Source: UBA4644 sp964541085
GTDB lineage: Bacteria > Bacillota > Clostridia > Oscillospirales > Butyricicoccaceae
Direction: 5' to 3'
NCBI GenBank assembly: GCA_964541085.1
Contig: CAZIPA010000005.1
Coordinates: 1 to 64,000, forward strand
DNA length: 64,000 bases
Shown here: positions 31,914 to 40,185 of the stretch, piece by piece
Numbering within the stretch: position 1 is the stretch's first letter
How the letters are laid out: every line of letters starts with the position of its first letter
Translations under genes and position numbers: made by a program
The notes under the pieces: generated by a model
Told to the model about the DNA's origin: nothing
The model's database searches: none
The model's input: the letters and a program-made list of their open reading frames with translations, nothing else

Positions 31914-32161
31914 CAGACCACCTCCCGATAGCGTCCGTCCGGCATCTGCCGCCATACGCCGGTGACGGCCAGCCGGTATTTTTGCAGAATTTGTACTGCG
32001 ACAGGGAGATATTCCTCCCGGATATTCAGCCCATAGGCGCAGGAGCCCTGACTCAGCGATACCGGCGGCCGGGTCAGTTCCGCCCCAATGCCGCCGCGCT
32101 GAAAGGCAGCCGCTGCGGTCTGGGCCTGCGTCAGAGATCGAAAAGCAATCAGACAGTTCAA
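31910..32161 (-). CDS. DUF3343 putative Se/S carrier protein
   Basis: Protein of 83 residues. NCLIAFRSLTQAQTA at the start and a GSCAYGL segment match DUF3343, proposed to carry sulfur or selenium on a conserved Cys. The start is TTG at 32161 with GAAGGGAAG upstream; that site lies in the loop of a 7-bp inverted repeat (32162-32168 with 32183-32189). It overlaps the cysteine desulfurase by 4 bp, so the two are translated together. Confidence 0.78.
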   Translation of the reverse strand: MNCLIAFRSLTQAQTAAAAFQRGGIGAELTRPPVSLSQGSCAYGLNIREEYLPVAVQILQKYRLAVTGVWRQMPDGRYREVVW

Positions 32162-32214
32162 AGGATGACACTTCCCTTCGGCTCATCCTATGCCGTCTCT
32201 GCCCTGCCGGACAC

Positions 32215-32239
32215 AAAAAGCGGAGCCTTGAGGCCCCGC
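32215..32239 (-). terminator. Terminator after ispF
   Basis: GCGG-x-GCC type inverted repeat 32220-32239 (one mismatch) followed on the minus strand by five T (32219-32215). It separates the isoprenoid genes from the DUF3343/desulfurase pair. Confidence 0.8.
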
Positions 32240-32251
32240 CGCATGATGTCG

Positions 32252-32728
32252 TTATGCTTTTTCCAGCAGACAGACCGCGTGAGCGGCAATTCCCGCGCCG
32301 GTGCCGGTAAAGCCCAGCCCTTCCTCGGTTTTGCCCTTGACGGAAATCTGTTCCGGAGAAATCTTCAGCGCCAAAGCGATATTCTCCCGCATCTGACGGA
32401 TGTGCGGCGCAAGCTTTGGCCGCTGTGCCACCACGGTGGAATCCACATTGCCGATCTGCCATCCGGCCTGACGCACCAGCCGGGCCGCTTCCTTCAGCAA
32501 CAGCAGACTGTCCGCACCGGCATATTTCGGATCAGTGTCGGGAAAATGGCTTCCGATATCCCCCAGCGCCGCCGCACCCAGCAGCGCATCGGTAATGGCG
32601 TGCAGCAGCACATCTGCGTCGCTGTGACCCAGAAGCCCCTTTTCAAAGGGAATGTCCACCCCGCCGATGATGCACCTTCGTCCCTCCGTCAGCCGGTGTA
32701 CATCATAGCCATAGCCTACCCGCATCAT
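32252..32728 (-). CDS. ispF: 2-C-methyl-D-erythritol 2,4-cyclodiphosphate synthase
   Basis: Enzyme of 158 residues, fifth step of the MEP isoprenoid pathway. The metal-binding GYDVH at the N-terminus, GHSDADVLLHAITDALLGAAALGDIG and the terminal VKGKTEEGLGFTGTGAGIAAHAV are diagnostic. It overlaps ispD by 4 bp, the common ispD-ispF arrangement. Confidence 0.96.
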   Translation of the reverse strand: MMRVGYGYDVHRLTEGRRCIIGGVDIPFEKGLLGHSDADVLLHAITDALLGAAALGDIGSHFPDTDPKYAGADSLLLLKEAARLVRQAGWQIGNVDSTVVAQRPKLAPHIRQMRENIALALKISPEQISVKGKTEEGLGFTGTGAGIAAHAVCLLEKA

Positions 32729-33453
32729 GTTTCATTTCTCCTCTCCAAAATCGCCTGGGCGAACAGCACATCCGCAGGCGTGGTAATTTTGATATTCTCC
32801 GGTGCACCGTCCACGATCCAGGGATGCAGACCCATGCGCTCCAGCGCCGCCAGCTCGTCTGTCACCTCAACACCGGCCTCCAGCGCACTTTGCAGTGCCG
32901 CCAGCAGCAGCGCCTTTTCTGCCGCCTGCGGGGTCTGCATGGCACGAAGAGTGCTGCGGTCAACGGTTTTCACGATCCGACCGGTTTTGTCCACTTCTTT
33001 CATGGTATCCACCACGGGAACGCCTGCCCCTGCTGCGCTGTGAAGGAATGCAGCTTCACATACACGACCGATAATTTCCTCGCTGACCAGCGGCCTTGCG
33101 CCGTCATGGACAGCCAGATATCGGCAGCGTTCATCTGCCTGACAGGCCGCACGATAGACGCTCTCCGCCCGGCTTGCGCCGCCGCGCACCACCCGGGTCA
33201 GCTTGGTAATGTCCAGCCGTCTGCCCAGAGCCGCATATTTTGCGATCAGCTCCTCCGGTGCCGCCAGCACGATCTCCCGGATATAGGGACTCTGCTGAAA
33301 GGCCATCAGCGTCCGGCCCAGCACCGGAATGCCCTCCAGCAGGATCAGCTGTTTATTCTCTCCGCCCATGCGCCGGGAGGAACCTGCGGCGGGGATGATG
33401 GCTGTGACAAAGGGCAGCTCTGTCGACTGCTTTTTTCGGGAAAACAGTCCCAT
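32725..33453 (-). CDS. ispD: 2-C-methyl-D-erythritol 4-phosphate cytidylyltransferase
   Basis: Enzyme of 242 residues making CDP-methylerythritol. The CTP-binding PAAGSSRRMGGENKQ, VHDGARPL and TPQ motifs are clear. An N-terminal extension of about 12 residues (MGLFSRKKQST) precedes the fold. AGGAGG five bases before ATG 33453 sets the start. A strong terminator with its T run ends three bases before that ribosome binding site, so expression appears to depend on read-through from carD or on an unrecognised promoter. Confidence 0.95.
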   Translation of the reverse strand: MGLFSRKKQSTELPFVTAIIPAAGSSRRMGGENKQLILLEGIPVLGRTLMAFQQSPYIREIVLAAPEELIAKYAALGRRLDITKLTRVVRGGASRAESVYRAACQADERCRYLAVHDGARPLVSEEIIGRVCEAAFLHSAAGAGVPVVDTMKEVDKTGRIVKTVDRSTLRAMQTPQAAEKALLLAALQSALEAGVEVTDELAALERMGLHPWIVDGAPENIKITTPADVLFAQAILERRNET

Positions 33454-33466
33454 AAAAACCTCCTGC

Positions 33467-33499
33467 AAAAAGGCCGGGGCCGTCCAAGACAGTCCCGGC
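33467..33499 (-). terminator. Terminator between carD and ispD, abutting the ispD RBS
   Basis: GCCGGG (33499-33494 on minus) pairs with CCCGGC (33478-33473), followed by C and TTTTT (33471-33467). The ispD Shine-Dalgarno begins at 33464. Confidence 0.75.
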
Positions 33500-33514
33500 A
33501 AATCTGATATGTTA

Positions 33515-33991
33515 TTATGCTTCCAGCGGGCGCAGCAGAGTCTCCGCAGCCTCCAGAGAAATGTTTTTTACCAAAGCGATCTCCGAAGCCAGAATCTGGC
33601 GGGCAGAGAACAGAATGCGCCGCTCTCCGGTGGAAAGCTGCTGCCGCTTTTCCCGGCGGGAAAGGCCGCGAATCACCCGGGCCACCTCATAAAGGTCGCC
33701 GCTTTTGATCCGGAGCATATTTTCCCGGTAACGCTGATTCCAGTTGGGCTGTTCGCCGGATTCCAGCTGCGGCAGCGCACGCAGCAGATTCTCCAGCTCG
33801 GGCAGTGTGGCAAGCGGACGCAGACCGACCTTTTCCTCGGACTCGCAGGGAATCAGCAGCTGAAGTCCGCCGCAAAGAAGCGACAGGACATAGTAGCTCC
33901 GTTCCTGCCCGGCCATGCGCCGCTGTGTGATCTCACTGATCGTCCCCGCGCCATGCATCGGATGTGCAACGCGATCTCCTATGGAATACAT
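33515..33991 (-). CDS. CarD-family transcriptional regulator
   Basis: Protein of 158 residues. The N-terminal RNA polymerase-interacting domain starts YSIGDRVAHPMHGAGTI, the CarD/TRCF-RID signature, and the helical C-terminal domain (about 75-158) contains RENMLRIKSGDLYEVARVIRGL. CarD proteins bind the polymerase beta subunit and stabilise open complexes, mainly at rRNA promoters. It has its own promoter and sits upstream of ispDF, a recurrent neighbourhood. Confidence 0.9.
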   Translation of the reverse strand: MYSIGDRVAHPMHGAGTISEITQRRMAGQERSYYVLSLLCGGLQLLIPCESEEKVGLRPLATLPELENLLRALPQLESGEQPNWNQRYRENMLRIKSGDLYEVARVIRGLSRREKRQQLSTGERRILFSARQILASEIALVKNISLEAAETLLRPLEA

Positions 33992-34018
33992 AGGGCATCC
34001 TCCTTGCGCTTTTTTTCA

Positions 34019-34047
34019 ATTATACCCCATAATCTGGGAAATTACAA
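34019..34047 (-). promoter_or_regulatory. Promoter of carD
   Basis: On the minus strand TTGTAA (34047-34042), 17-bp spacer, TATAAT (34024-34019), 28 bp upstream of the carD ATG. Confidence 0.8.
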
Positions 34048-34092
34048 GAGAAAAAAGGAAAGAAGGTTCAAGTTTTCTGAATTTTTCCCCGT

Positions 34093-34512
34093 TCAGTGCA
34101 GATAACCGTAGCTGTGATCGAAAAGATCCCAGATATAGTCATAGCAGAGTCCGCCCGCTTCATCCTCATAAAAGAAGGGATCATGACGCAGCGTAGTTGC
34201 GGAGTTCATAATCATCTGCCCCAGAGACGCACCGGAAGCATCCAGAAAGGTCATGCGATAGCGATAGCCCATGCGCATCAGGGAGATGCCGCTGCGGCGA
34301 ACACGGGTGCTCTGAATATTGCTCAGAATGGTTTCGATATCGTCTGCGGCGGTCACATCCAGCTCATAGCCGGTGTTGCCGTCAAAGATGCGGATGCACG
34401 CCACCTGTTCTGCGTCCAGCTGCTTCAGAAAGCGCACCGGCGCCCGATACCACAGAAAGACCGCCAACGCCAGCAGCGGAAGAATGAGAATCTTAATCAG
34501 CTTTTTCCACAT
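34093..34512 (-). CDS. Hypothetical membrane-anchored protein
   Basis: Protein of 139 residues that I do not recognise. One N-terminal hydrophobic segment (about 6-22) anchors a soluble domain of about 115 residues, presumably outside the membrane. The domain looks alpha/beta and contains IETILSNIQSTRVRR and a C-terminal aromatic cluster (YDYIWDLFDHSYGY). It starts 27 bp after the rRNA methyltransferase stop and is probably co-transcribed with it. Confidence 0.65.
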   Translation of the reverse strand: MWKKLIKILILPLLALAVFLWYRAPVRFLKQLDAEQVACIRIFDGNTGYELDVTAADDIETILSNIQSTRVRRSGISLMRMGYRYRMTFLDASGASLGQMIMNSATTLRHDPFFYEDEAGGLCYDYIWDLFDHSYGYLH

Positions 34513-34539
34513 GGATAAACACCGTTCCTTTCGTATCTC

Positions 34540-35769
34540 TCATACCACCTGAAAGAGGTAAAATTTCAGATAATCCGTCTCCGGCACATTCCAGAGAATG
34601 GGATGATCCGGCGACTGCTGCCGGGCCTCCAGCTGCCGCAGCTCCACACCTGCATCCAGTGCGGAGGAGCGCAGCATTTTTTCAAACAGCTCCGACGGCA
34701 TGAAATGACTGCACGAGGCCGTAGCCAGATAGCCGCCCCGGGGCAGCAGACGCATGGCCCGGAGATTGATTTCCTTATAGCCCTTTTCCGCACTGTGAAC
34801 CGTTTTGCGGGATTTGGTGAAGGCCGGCGGATCCAGAATGATGAAATCATAGGGCTTCTGTTTTTCCGCTTCCAGCCGGGGCAGCAGGTCAAATACATCC
34901 GCAGTGAGAAAATCCATCCGCTGCTCCAGTCCGTTGCGCCGGGCGTTGTGCTTTGCCATTTCAATGGCGGAGGCGGAAACATCCACTGCCGTCACCCGTT
35001 CCGCACCGCCCCGGGCTGCATTCAGGGCAAAGGAGCCTGTGTGGGTAAAGCAGTCCAGCACTCTTCTCCCCCGGGCCAGCTTGGCCACGGCCAGACGATT
35101 GTATTTCTGATCCAGAAAGAAGCCGGTCTTCTGTCCGTTTTCCACATCCACGGAATAGTAGATGCCATTTTCACAGATCTCGGTAATGGGGCTGTCCGGA
35201 ACAGCTTTGCCCGGCAGCGGGAACCAGCCACGATACTGCTCCAGTCCCTCCAGCTCCCGCAGCGGTGCGTCGTTGCGCTCATACAGGCCGGAAATCTGCT
35301 GACCGTCCTCCTCCAACAGCTGTACCAGCATAGGAAACAGCAGCGGCTTGAGACGCTCCATTCCCACAGACAGCGTCTGTGTCACCAGCAAATCGGAAAA
35401 ACGATCCACCGTCAGCCCGGGGAATCCGTCCGCTTCGCCGAAAATGATCCGGCAGCAGGAAACATCCTCCCCCATCACCGTCTTGCGATAGTCCCACGCA
35501 TATTTCAGCCGACGCCGCCAGAACGCCGCATCAAAGCGATCGTTGGCATTGTGAGAGATCAGCCGCAGACGAATCTTGCTTTCACGGCTCACCAGTCCCG
35601 TGCCCAGGTATTTTCCCTTCTCCGAGAGCGCATCGGCCAGACCGCCGTTTTCCGCAGTCCCCTCTTCCCGAAGAACCTCCTGCGCATAAATCCACGGATG
35701 ACCGTTTTCCACCCAACGGGTTCCCTTGGGGGTAATGATAAAACGGGGATACTCCCGCTGTTGCTTCAT
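34540..35769 (-). CDS. RlmI-like class I rRNA methyltransferase with PUA domain
   Basis: Protein of about 409 residues. The N-terminal PUA domain begins FIITPKGTRWVENGHPWIYAQEV, followed by a Rossmann methyltransferase: DCFTHTGSFALNAARGGA (SAM site), VDVSASAIEMAKHN, and the catalytic LDPPAF. Family members such as RlmI make m5C1962 in 23S rRNA. The start at 35769 is chosen because the promoter -10 box at 35806-35801 overlaps any upstream ATG. Confidence 0.88.
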   Translation of the reverse strand: MKQQREYPRFIITPKGTRWVENGHPWIYAQEVLREEGTAENGGLADALSEKGKYLGTGLVSRESKIRLRLISHNANDRFDAAFWRRRLKYAWDYRKTVMGEDVSCCRIIFGEADGFPGLTVDRFSDLLVTQTLSVGMERLKPLLFPMLVQLLEEDGQQISGLYERNDAPLRELEGLEQYRGWFPLPGKAVPDSPITEICENGIYYSVDVENGQKTGFFLDQKYNRLAVAKLARGRRVLDCFTHTGSFALNAARGGAERVTAVDVSASAIEMAKHNARRNGLEQRMDFLTADVFDLLPRLEAEKQKPYDFIILDPPAFTKSRKTVHSAEKGYKEINLRAMRLLPRGGYLATASCSHFMPSELFEKMLRSSALDAGVELRQLEARQQSPDHPILWNVPETDYLKFYLFQVV

Positions 35770-35800
35770 GCTCTGCGCCTGCCTTTTCGAGTTTTCCATC

Positions 35801-35829
35801 ATTTTACCACAGCTTTCTGCCGGTGACAA
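35801..35829 (-). promoter_or_regulatory. Promoter of the rRNA methyltransferase gene
   Basis: On the minus strand TTGTCA (35829-35824), 17-bp spacer, TAAAAT (35806-35801). Transcription would start near 35794, excluding the ATGs at 35802 and 35799 as starts. Confidence 0.7.
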
Positions 35830-35892
35830 CCTTTTTCTGAAACTCGGTCTCCCGTCATTGCTGGCCGGGCGGAGGAATGTTTCCCAACACGG

Positions 35893-35921
35893 AAAATATC
35901 CGCAGAGGCTTCTCTGCGGAT
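35893..35921 (-). terminator. Terminator after radA
   Basis: ATCCGCAGAG (35898-35907) pairs perfectly with 35912-35921 around a 4-nt loop; on the minus strand ATTTT follows. Confidence 0.75.
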
Positions 35922-35943
35922 GATAGTTATTCTTATTCCCTTA

Positions 35944-37338
35944 TTATTCGGCGGGGGCGGCGTCTTCAAAGCACGCCTTTATGGCCTCACGGATGCTTTT
36001 TACGGGGATCAGGCGCATTTCGGTTCTACCGCAGAGAGAGCGGCAGTTGGCCTCCGGCAGAATGCAGTGGGTAAAGCCCAGTCGTTCCAGCTCTGCCACC
36101 CGCTGCCCCGCGCCGGTGACAGCCCGCACCTCACCGGAAAGGCCCACCTCGCCAAAGGCTGCCATGGTAGGGGGAATGCTGCGCTCCAGATAGCTGGAGG
36201 CAATGGCCAGAAGCACCGGAAGGTCTGCCGCAGGCTCGTCCAGCTCGATGCCGCCCACCACATTCACATAGGTATCATAGGCGCCCAGAAGCATTCCTGC
36301 CCGCTTTTCCAAAATGGCCAGCAGCAGCACCGCCCGGTTATAATCAATGCCTGCTGCCGTGCGCCGAGCGGCACCATAGGCAGACTTGGTGACCAGTCCC
36401 TGCACCTCTGCCAGAATGGGTCTTGTACCCTCCAGCGTTGCCACAACACAGCTTCCGCTGGCATCCCGGGGTCTGCCCTCCAGCAGTGCGGCAGAGGGAT
36501 TCTGAATCTCCTCCAGTCCCCTGTCGGTCATTTCAAACATTCCGATTTCATTGGTTGAGCCATAACGGTTTTTCGTGGTGCGCAGCAGACGGTAGGAGGC
36601 GTGGCGGTCGCCTTCAAAGCTCAGCACCGCATCCACCATATGCTCCAGCACCTTGGGCCCGGCAATGCCGCCGTCCTTGTTTACATGACCCACCAGAATC
36701 ACGGAAACGCCGTTGCTCTTGGAAAATTGCAGCAGCTGCATGGTACATTCCCGCACCTGTGTCACGCTGCCCGGTGCGGAGGAAATCTGAGGATGGTACA
36801 TGGTCTGAATGGAATCCACGATCAGCACGGCGGGCTTCAACTGTGCCGCAGAAAGCAGAATGCTGTCCACCTCGGTTTCCGAGCAGATCAGAAGACTGTC
36901 CTCCGCCACCTGCAGCCGCTGGGCACGCAGCTTGATCTGGGCCAGTGATTCCTCGCCCGTCACATAAAGCACGGTCTGTTCCCGGCAAAGATGACGGCAG
37001 GCCTGGAGCAGCAGCGTGGATTTTCCAATGCCCGGCGCACCGGAGACCAGCACCAGACTCCCCTTTACCATGCCGCCGCCCAGAACACGATCCAGCTCAC
37101 GAATGCCGGTGGAAAACCGGGTGTCCGCCGTGATGCTGATCTCCTTCAGCGGAACGGGACGGCTTCCCCGTCCGGCACAGCCGGGAACGCTGATGCTCCC
37201 CCTTGCAGCCGACTTTTCCTCCCGCAGCACCATTTCCTCCATGGTATTCCAGCTGCCGCAGGAGGGACATTTTCCAAACCATTTTGGGGAATCGTAGCCG
37301 CAGTTGGTACAGACATACTCCGTTTTTGCTTTTGCCAT
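35944..37338 (-). CDS. radA: DNA repair ATPase RadA (Sms)
   Basis: Protein of 464 residues helping branch migration in recombination. A zinc finger (Cys10, Cys13, Cys24, Cys27) is followed by a RecA-like core with Walker A GAPGIGKST at 100-108, the RadA motif KNRYG, and a C-terminal Lon-like domain (about 285-455). The start at 37338 (MAKAKTEYVC) has AGAGGA 8 nt upstream and lies two bases after the cwlD stop; a longer open frame would run through cwlD. Confidence 0.95.
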   Translation of the reverse strand: MAKAKTEYVCTNCGYDSPKWFGKCPSCGSWNTMEEMVLREEKSAARGSISVPGCAGRGSRPVPLKEISITADTRFSTGIRELDRVLGGGMVKGSLVLVSGAPGIGKSTLLLQACRHLCREQTVLYVTGEESLAQIKLRAQRLQVAEDSLLICSETEVDSILLSAAQLKPAVLIVDSIQTMYHPQISSAPGSVTQVRECTMQLLQFSKSNGVSVILVGHVNKDGGIAGPKVLEHMVDAVLSFEGDRHASYRLLRTTKNRYGSTNEIGMFEMTDRGLEEIQNPSAALLEGRPRDASGSCVVATLEGTRPILAEVQGLVTKSAYGAARRTAAGIDYNRAVLLLAILEKRAGMLLGAYDTYVNVVGGIELDEPAADLPVLLAIASSYLERSIPPTMAAFGEVGLSGEVRAVTGAGQRVAELERLGFTHCILPEANCRSLCGRTEMRLIPVKSIREAIKACFEDAAPAE

Positions 37339-37340
37339 AA

Positions 37341-38009
37341 TCATGTTCCTCTGTTTTCCAAATAGCCGCTGACAATGGCCAGGGCGATTTTGATCTGATA
37401 GGGCTCCTGCTGAAGCAGGGCACATTCTGCCGGGTTGGACAGAAAGCCGCACTCGATGGTAACGGCGGGAGATGCAATGTTCTCCATCAGGAACACCCCC
37501 TCCGGCGAAGGTTTGCATAATCGCTGATTTTCAGGGTTAAGACCTTTACGCAGGGCCTGCTGAAGCTGTTCTGCCAGCAGACGGCTCCGGGGATGATTTT
37601 CCGAATAAAACACCTGTGCGCCGGAATACTGGCTCTGGGAAAACTGGTTCAGATGAATGCTGAGAAAGGCACTGTCCGGGTGCTGTCTTGCCAGCGCCAG
37701 ACGGGCGTTCAGATCGGCATTTTTGTTTTCCCGGGCCGAGGCGCCGGGAGTATAGTCCAGCGAAGCGGCATCCTCCCGTACCATACCAGCGGAGATGCCC
37801 GCAAAGGCAAACACCAGTCGGGTCTTTTCCGCAATGGCCAGCGTGATAGGTGCTTCGCATACGCCATCCGGGGAGACCGCTCCCCCATCCATACCGCCGT
37901 GTCCGGCATCCAGCAGCACCTCCGGTGCGGTGATACGGGGTGTTGCCTGCGCCGGTCTGGTGCGGCTGTTCACTGCGATCAAGAACAGTATAACAGTCAA
38001 TGTCAGCAT
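37341..38009 (-). CDS. cwlD: N-acetylmuramoyl-L-alanine amidase, CwlD-like
   Basis: Protein of about 222 residues: a signal anchor (about 1-16) and an Amidase_3 domain. Zinc ligands are in LDAGHGGMDGG, a following Glu and SIHLN, and the catalytic Glu is in TIECGFLSNP. CwlD makes muramic-delta-lactam in spore cortex. Start chosen at ATG 38009, eight bases after GGAG; the open frame extends upstream to a TTG at 38102 inside the preceding gene without a ribosome binding site. radA follows two bases after the stop. Confidence 0.85.
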   Translation of the reverse strand: MLTLTVILFLIAVNSRTRPAQATPRITAPEVLLDAGHGGMDGGAVSPDGVCEAPITLAIAEKTRLVFAFAGISAGMVREDAASLDYTPGASARENKNADLNARLALARQHPDSAFLSIHLNQFSQSQYSGAQVFYSENHPRSRLLAEQLQQALRKGLNPENQRLCKPSPEGVFLMENIASPAVTIECGFLSNPAECALLQQEPYQIKIALAIVSGYLENRGT

Positions 38010-38067
38010 TGTCAAAGCTCCGTAGAAAATCAGTGTGGGAATACGAAAGCCCCACAGGCTCCCCCGC

Positions 38068-38463
38068 CTATTCCAGCGCACCCGCAAGGAAGGCACCGCC
38101 AATCCCGCCTGCCGCTGTCATTGCGCAGGAAAGCACCAGTCGTCCCACATCCACGCCGCCGGCAAACAGGAGCATTCCGCAAATCAGCAGCATCAAAAAT
38201 GCCACAGCCGCCGCGCCGCAGCCGGAAAGCAGCTTGCGTCCGCCTTTGCGGGAAGCCAGAAAGGAGGCAGGCAGTGTTCCCAGCAGCACGATTCCAGCAC
38301 CCATCAGTGTAAAATGCTCCGGCGGCAGCAGCTCTCTGCCAATCATACAGGCAAGAAAAAAGGTCAGTGCCAGCATACAGGCGCAGCCCAGCACGCCGCA
38401 TAGCAGTATCTTCCCCGGCGAAGGACCCGGCTCTGCCTCCCGACGGTTTTGCTTCTGTTTCAT
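38068..38463 (-). CDS. TIGR04086-family membrane protein
   Basis: Protein of 131 residues with four hydrophobic segments (about 18-42, 52-72, 80-100, 105-128), matching the small four-helix TIGR04086 membrane family of clostridia. Its role is unknown. The start at 38463 follows GGGAGG, which is also the 3' arm of a strong terminator-like hairpin, so translation or transcription of this gene may be attenuated. It lies between yajC and cwlD. Confidence 0.78.
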   Translation of the reverse strand: MKQKQNRREAEPGPSPGKILLCGVLGCACMLALTFFLACMIGRELLPPEHFTLMGAGIVLLGTLPASFLASRKGGRKLLSGCGAAAVAFLMLLICGMLLFAGGVDVGRLVLSCAMTAAGGIGGAFLAGALE

Positions 38464-38465
38464 AG

Positions 38466-38508
38466 AAAAACCTCCCGCATCGTTTCTCACTGAAACCTAT
38501 GCGGGAGG
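38466..38508 (-). terminator. Terminator hairpin that contains the next gene's RBS
   Basis: CCTCCCGCAT (38508-38499 read on minus) pairs with ATGCGGGAGG (38480-38471), extended by an inner GTTTC/GAAAC stem. TTTTT follows (38470-38466), then the TIGR04086 start codon at 38463. The 3' arm GGGAGG is the only ribosome binding site for that gene. Confidence 0.8.
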
Positions 38509-38533
38509 CTGCTGTTTGATGCCTGAGGCTGTC

Positions 38534-38989
38534 TTAGTCCAGCTTATCCGGCGTGGCTTCGGCTGCCTTGACCTCGTCCTTGGGCGGGTTGTTGTCCTTC
38601 AGGTCAGAGGGAGCGGAGGAGCCGCCGTCCTTGGTCTGGATCGCCCACTTCTTCACGGTCATGCGATTCTTGGCAGCACCGGTTTCGAAGGTGACCTCAT
38701 CATCCTTGATGCTGATGATACGGCCCACAAAGCCGCCGATGGTGACGATCTTGTCGCCGGGCTGGAGGCTGTTGCGCAGCATCCGATCTGCCTTTTCCTT
38801 CTTCTTCTGGGGACGAAGGATCATGAAGTAGAACACAGCAACAATAATCACCAGCCAGATGATGGTGCCATATGCGCTGAGGCCGGTAGCCGTGCCATCC
38901 GCAGCTTCGCCTTCCGCAAAAGCGCTGAAGGACAGCATACCCGTCAGGCCGCCTGCGGCCAGCATCAGTTTTTTCAGTTTGGAACTCAT
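38534..38989 (-). CDS. yajC: Preprotein translocase subunit YajC
   Basis: Protein of 151 residues. An N-terminal hydrophobic stretch (about 8-22) and a second transmembrane segment (about 40-60, TIIWLVIIVAVFYFMILRPQ) lead into the conserved cytosolic part (KKKEKADRMLRNSLQPGDKIVTIGGFVGRI). YajC associates with SecDF. A 45-residue charged C-terminal tail exceeds the usual length of about 100. GGGAGG precedes the ATG at 38989. Confidence 0.92.
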   Translation of the reverse strand: MSSKLKKLMLAAGGLTGMLSFSAFAEGEAADGTATGLSAYGTIIWLVIIVAVFYFMILRPQKKKEKADRMLRNSLQPGDKIVTIGGFVGRIISIKDDEVTFETGAAKNRMTVKKWAIQTKDGGSSAPSDLKDNNPPKDEVKAAEATPDKLD

Positions 38990-39019
38990 AGTTTGCCTCC
39001 CAGTCATGATAATAATCTG

Positions 39020-39048
39020 ATTATAAACAAACCTTGTGAAAATTACAA
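39020..39048 (-). promoter_or_regulatory. Promoter of yajC
   Basis: On the minus strand TTGTAA (39048-39043), 17-bp spacer, TATAAT (39025-39020). A 6-bp inverted repeat (CCTTGT/ACAAGG) covers the -35 region. Confidence 0.78.
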
Positions 39049-39054
39049 GGCGTT

Positions 39055-40185
39055 TCAGATTCTTTTTACCAGCTTTTCGCTGTTTTCCCTGCGGAACTGT
39101 TCAAAACGACCCTCTTCAATGGCCTGCCGAATCTGCGCCATCAGGTTGTTGTAGAAATACAGATTGTGCATTACGGCCAGCCGCATTCCCAGCATTTCGC
39201 CGGACTTCAGCAGATGACGCACATAGCCACGGGAATACCGGCGGCACACGGGACAATCACAGTTGGGATCCAGCGGGCGGGGATCGGTGGTATATTTGGC
39301 GTTGTTCAGGTTGATGTGTCCTTCCGAGGTAAACACATGGCCGTGTCTGGCGTTCCGGGAGGGCATTACGCAGTCGAAGAAATCCACGCCTCTTGCCACT
39401 GCTTCAATGATGTTGGAGGGCGTACCCACGCCCATCAGATACCGGGGACGATCGGCGGGCATATGGGGTTCCACCGCCTCGATGATCTCATACATGGTCT
39501 CCGCAGGCTCTCCCACCGCCAGACCGCCGATGGCATAGCCGGGCAGGTCCAGCTCGGCAATCTGCTGCATCTGCTGCACCCGCAGATCATGATAGGTTCC
39601 GCCCTGATTGATGCCCCAGAGCATTTGTCCCGGATTGACGGTATCCGGCCGCTGCTGGAGCCGTGCCAGCTCGGCCTTACAGCGCTTCAGCCAGCGCACC
39701 GTCCGCTGACAGGAGCGCTCCACATAATCGTGAGGCGAGGGGTTTTCAATACATTCATCAAAGGCCATGGCAATGTCCGAGCCCAGTGACCACTGAATGA
39801 GCATACTCTCCTCCGGCCCCATGAAGATGTGACGGCCATCGGTATGGGCGTTGAAATAGACACCCTCCTCCCGGATGCGCCGCAGCACCGCCAGAGAAAA
39901 TACCTGAAAGCCGCCGCTGTCCGTAAGAATGGGCCCGTGCCAGTCCATAAACCGGTGCAGACCGCCCAGCTGCTTCACCACATCCTGTCCGGGACGGACA
40001 TGAAGATGATAGGTGTTGGACAACTCCACCTGACAGCCAATGTTCCGCAGATCCTCCGCGGAAAGGCCGCCCTTGATGGCTGCCTGTGTGCCCACATTCA
40101 TAAACACCGGGGTCTGTACCGTGCCGTGAGCCGTTTGAAACTCGCCGCGCCGTGCCTTTCCATCGGTGGTAATCAGCTTAAACAT
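39055..40185 (-). CDS. tgt: tRNA-guanine transglycosylase
   Basis: Enzyme of 376 residues exchanging guanine-34 for preQ1 in tRNA(Asp/Asn/His/Tyr). Active-site segments DSGGFQVFSL (catalytic Asp), GGLAVGEP and the nucleophile region RYLMGVGTP are present. The zinc site CDCPVCRRYSRGYVRHL with its Cys and His ligands is near residue 305-325. The start at 40185 follows GGGGAGG and overlaps the rmuC stop. Its partner queA is not in this window. Confidence 0.95.
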   Translation of the reverse strand: MFKLITTDGKARRGEFQTAHGTVQTPVFMNVGTQAAIKGGLSAEDLRNIGCQVELSNTYHLHVRPGQDVVKQLGGLHRFMDWHGPILTDSGGFQVFSLAVLRRIREEGVYFNAHTDGRHIFMGPEESMLIQWSLGSDIAMAFDECIENPSPHDYVERSCQRTVRWLKRCKAELARLQQRPDTVNPGQMLWGINQGGTYHDLRVQQMQQIAELDLPGYAIGGLAVGEPAETMYEIIEAVEPHMPADRPRYLMGVGTPSNIIEAVARGVDFFDCVMPSRNARHGHVFTSEGHINLNNAKYTTDPRPLDPNCDCPVCRRYSRGYVRHLLKSGEMLGMRLAVMHNLYFYNNLMAQIRQAIEEGRFEQFRRENSEKLVKRI

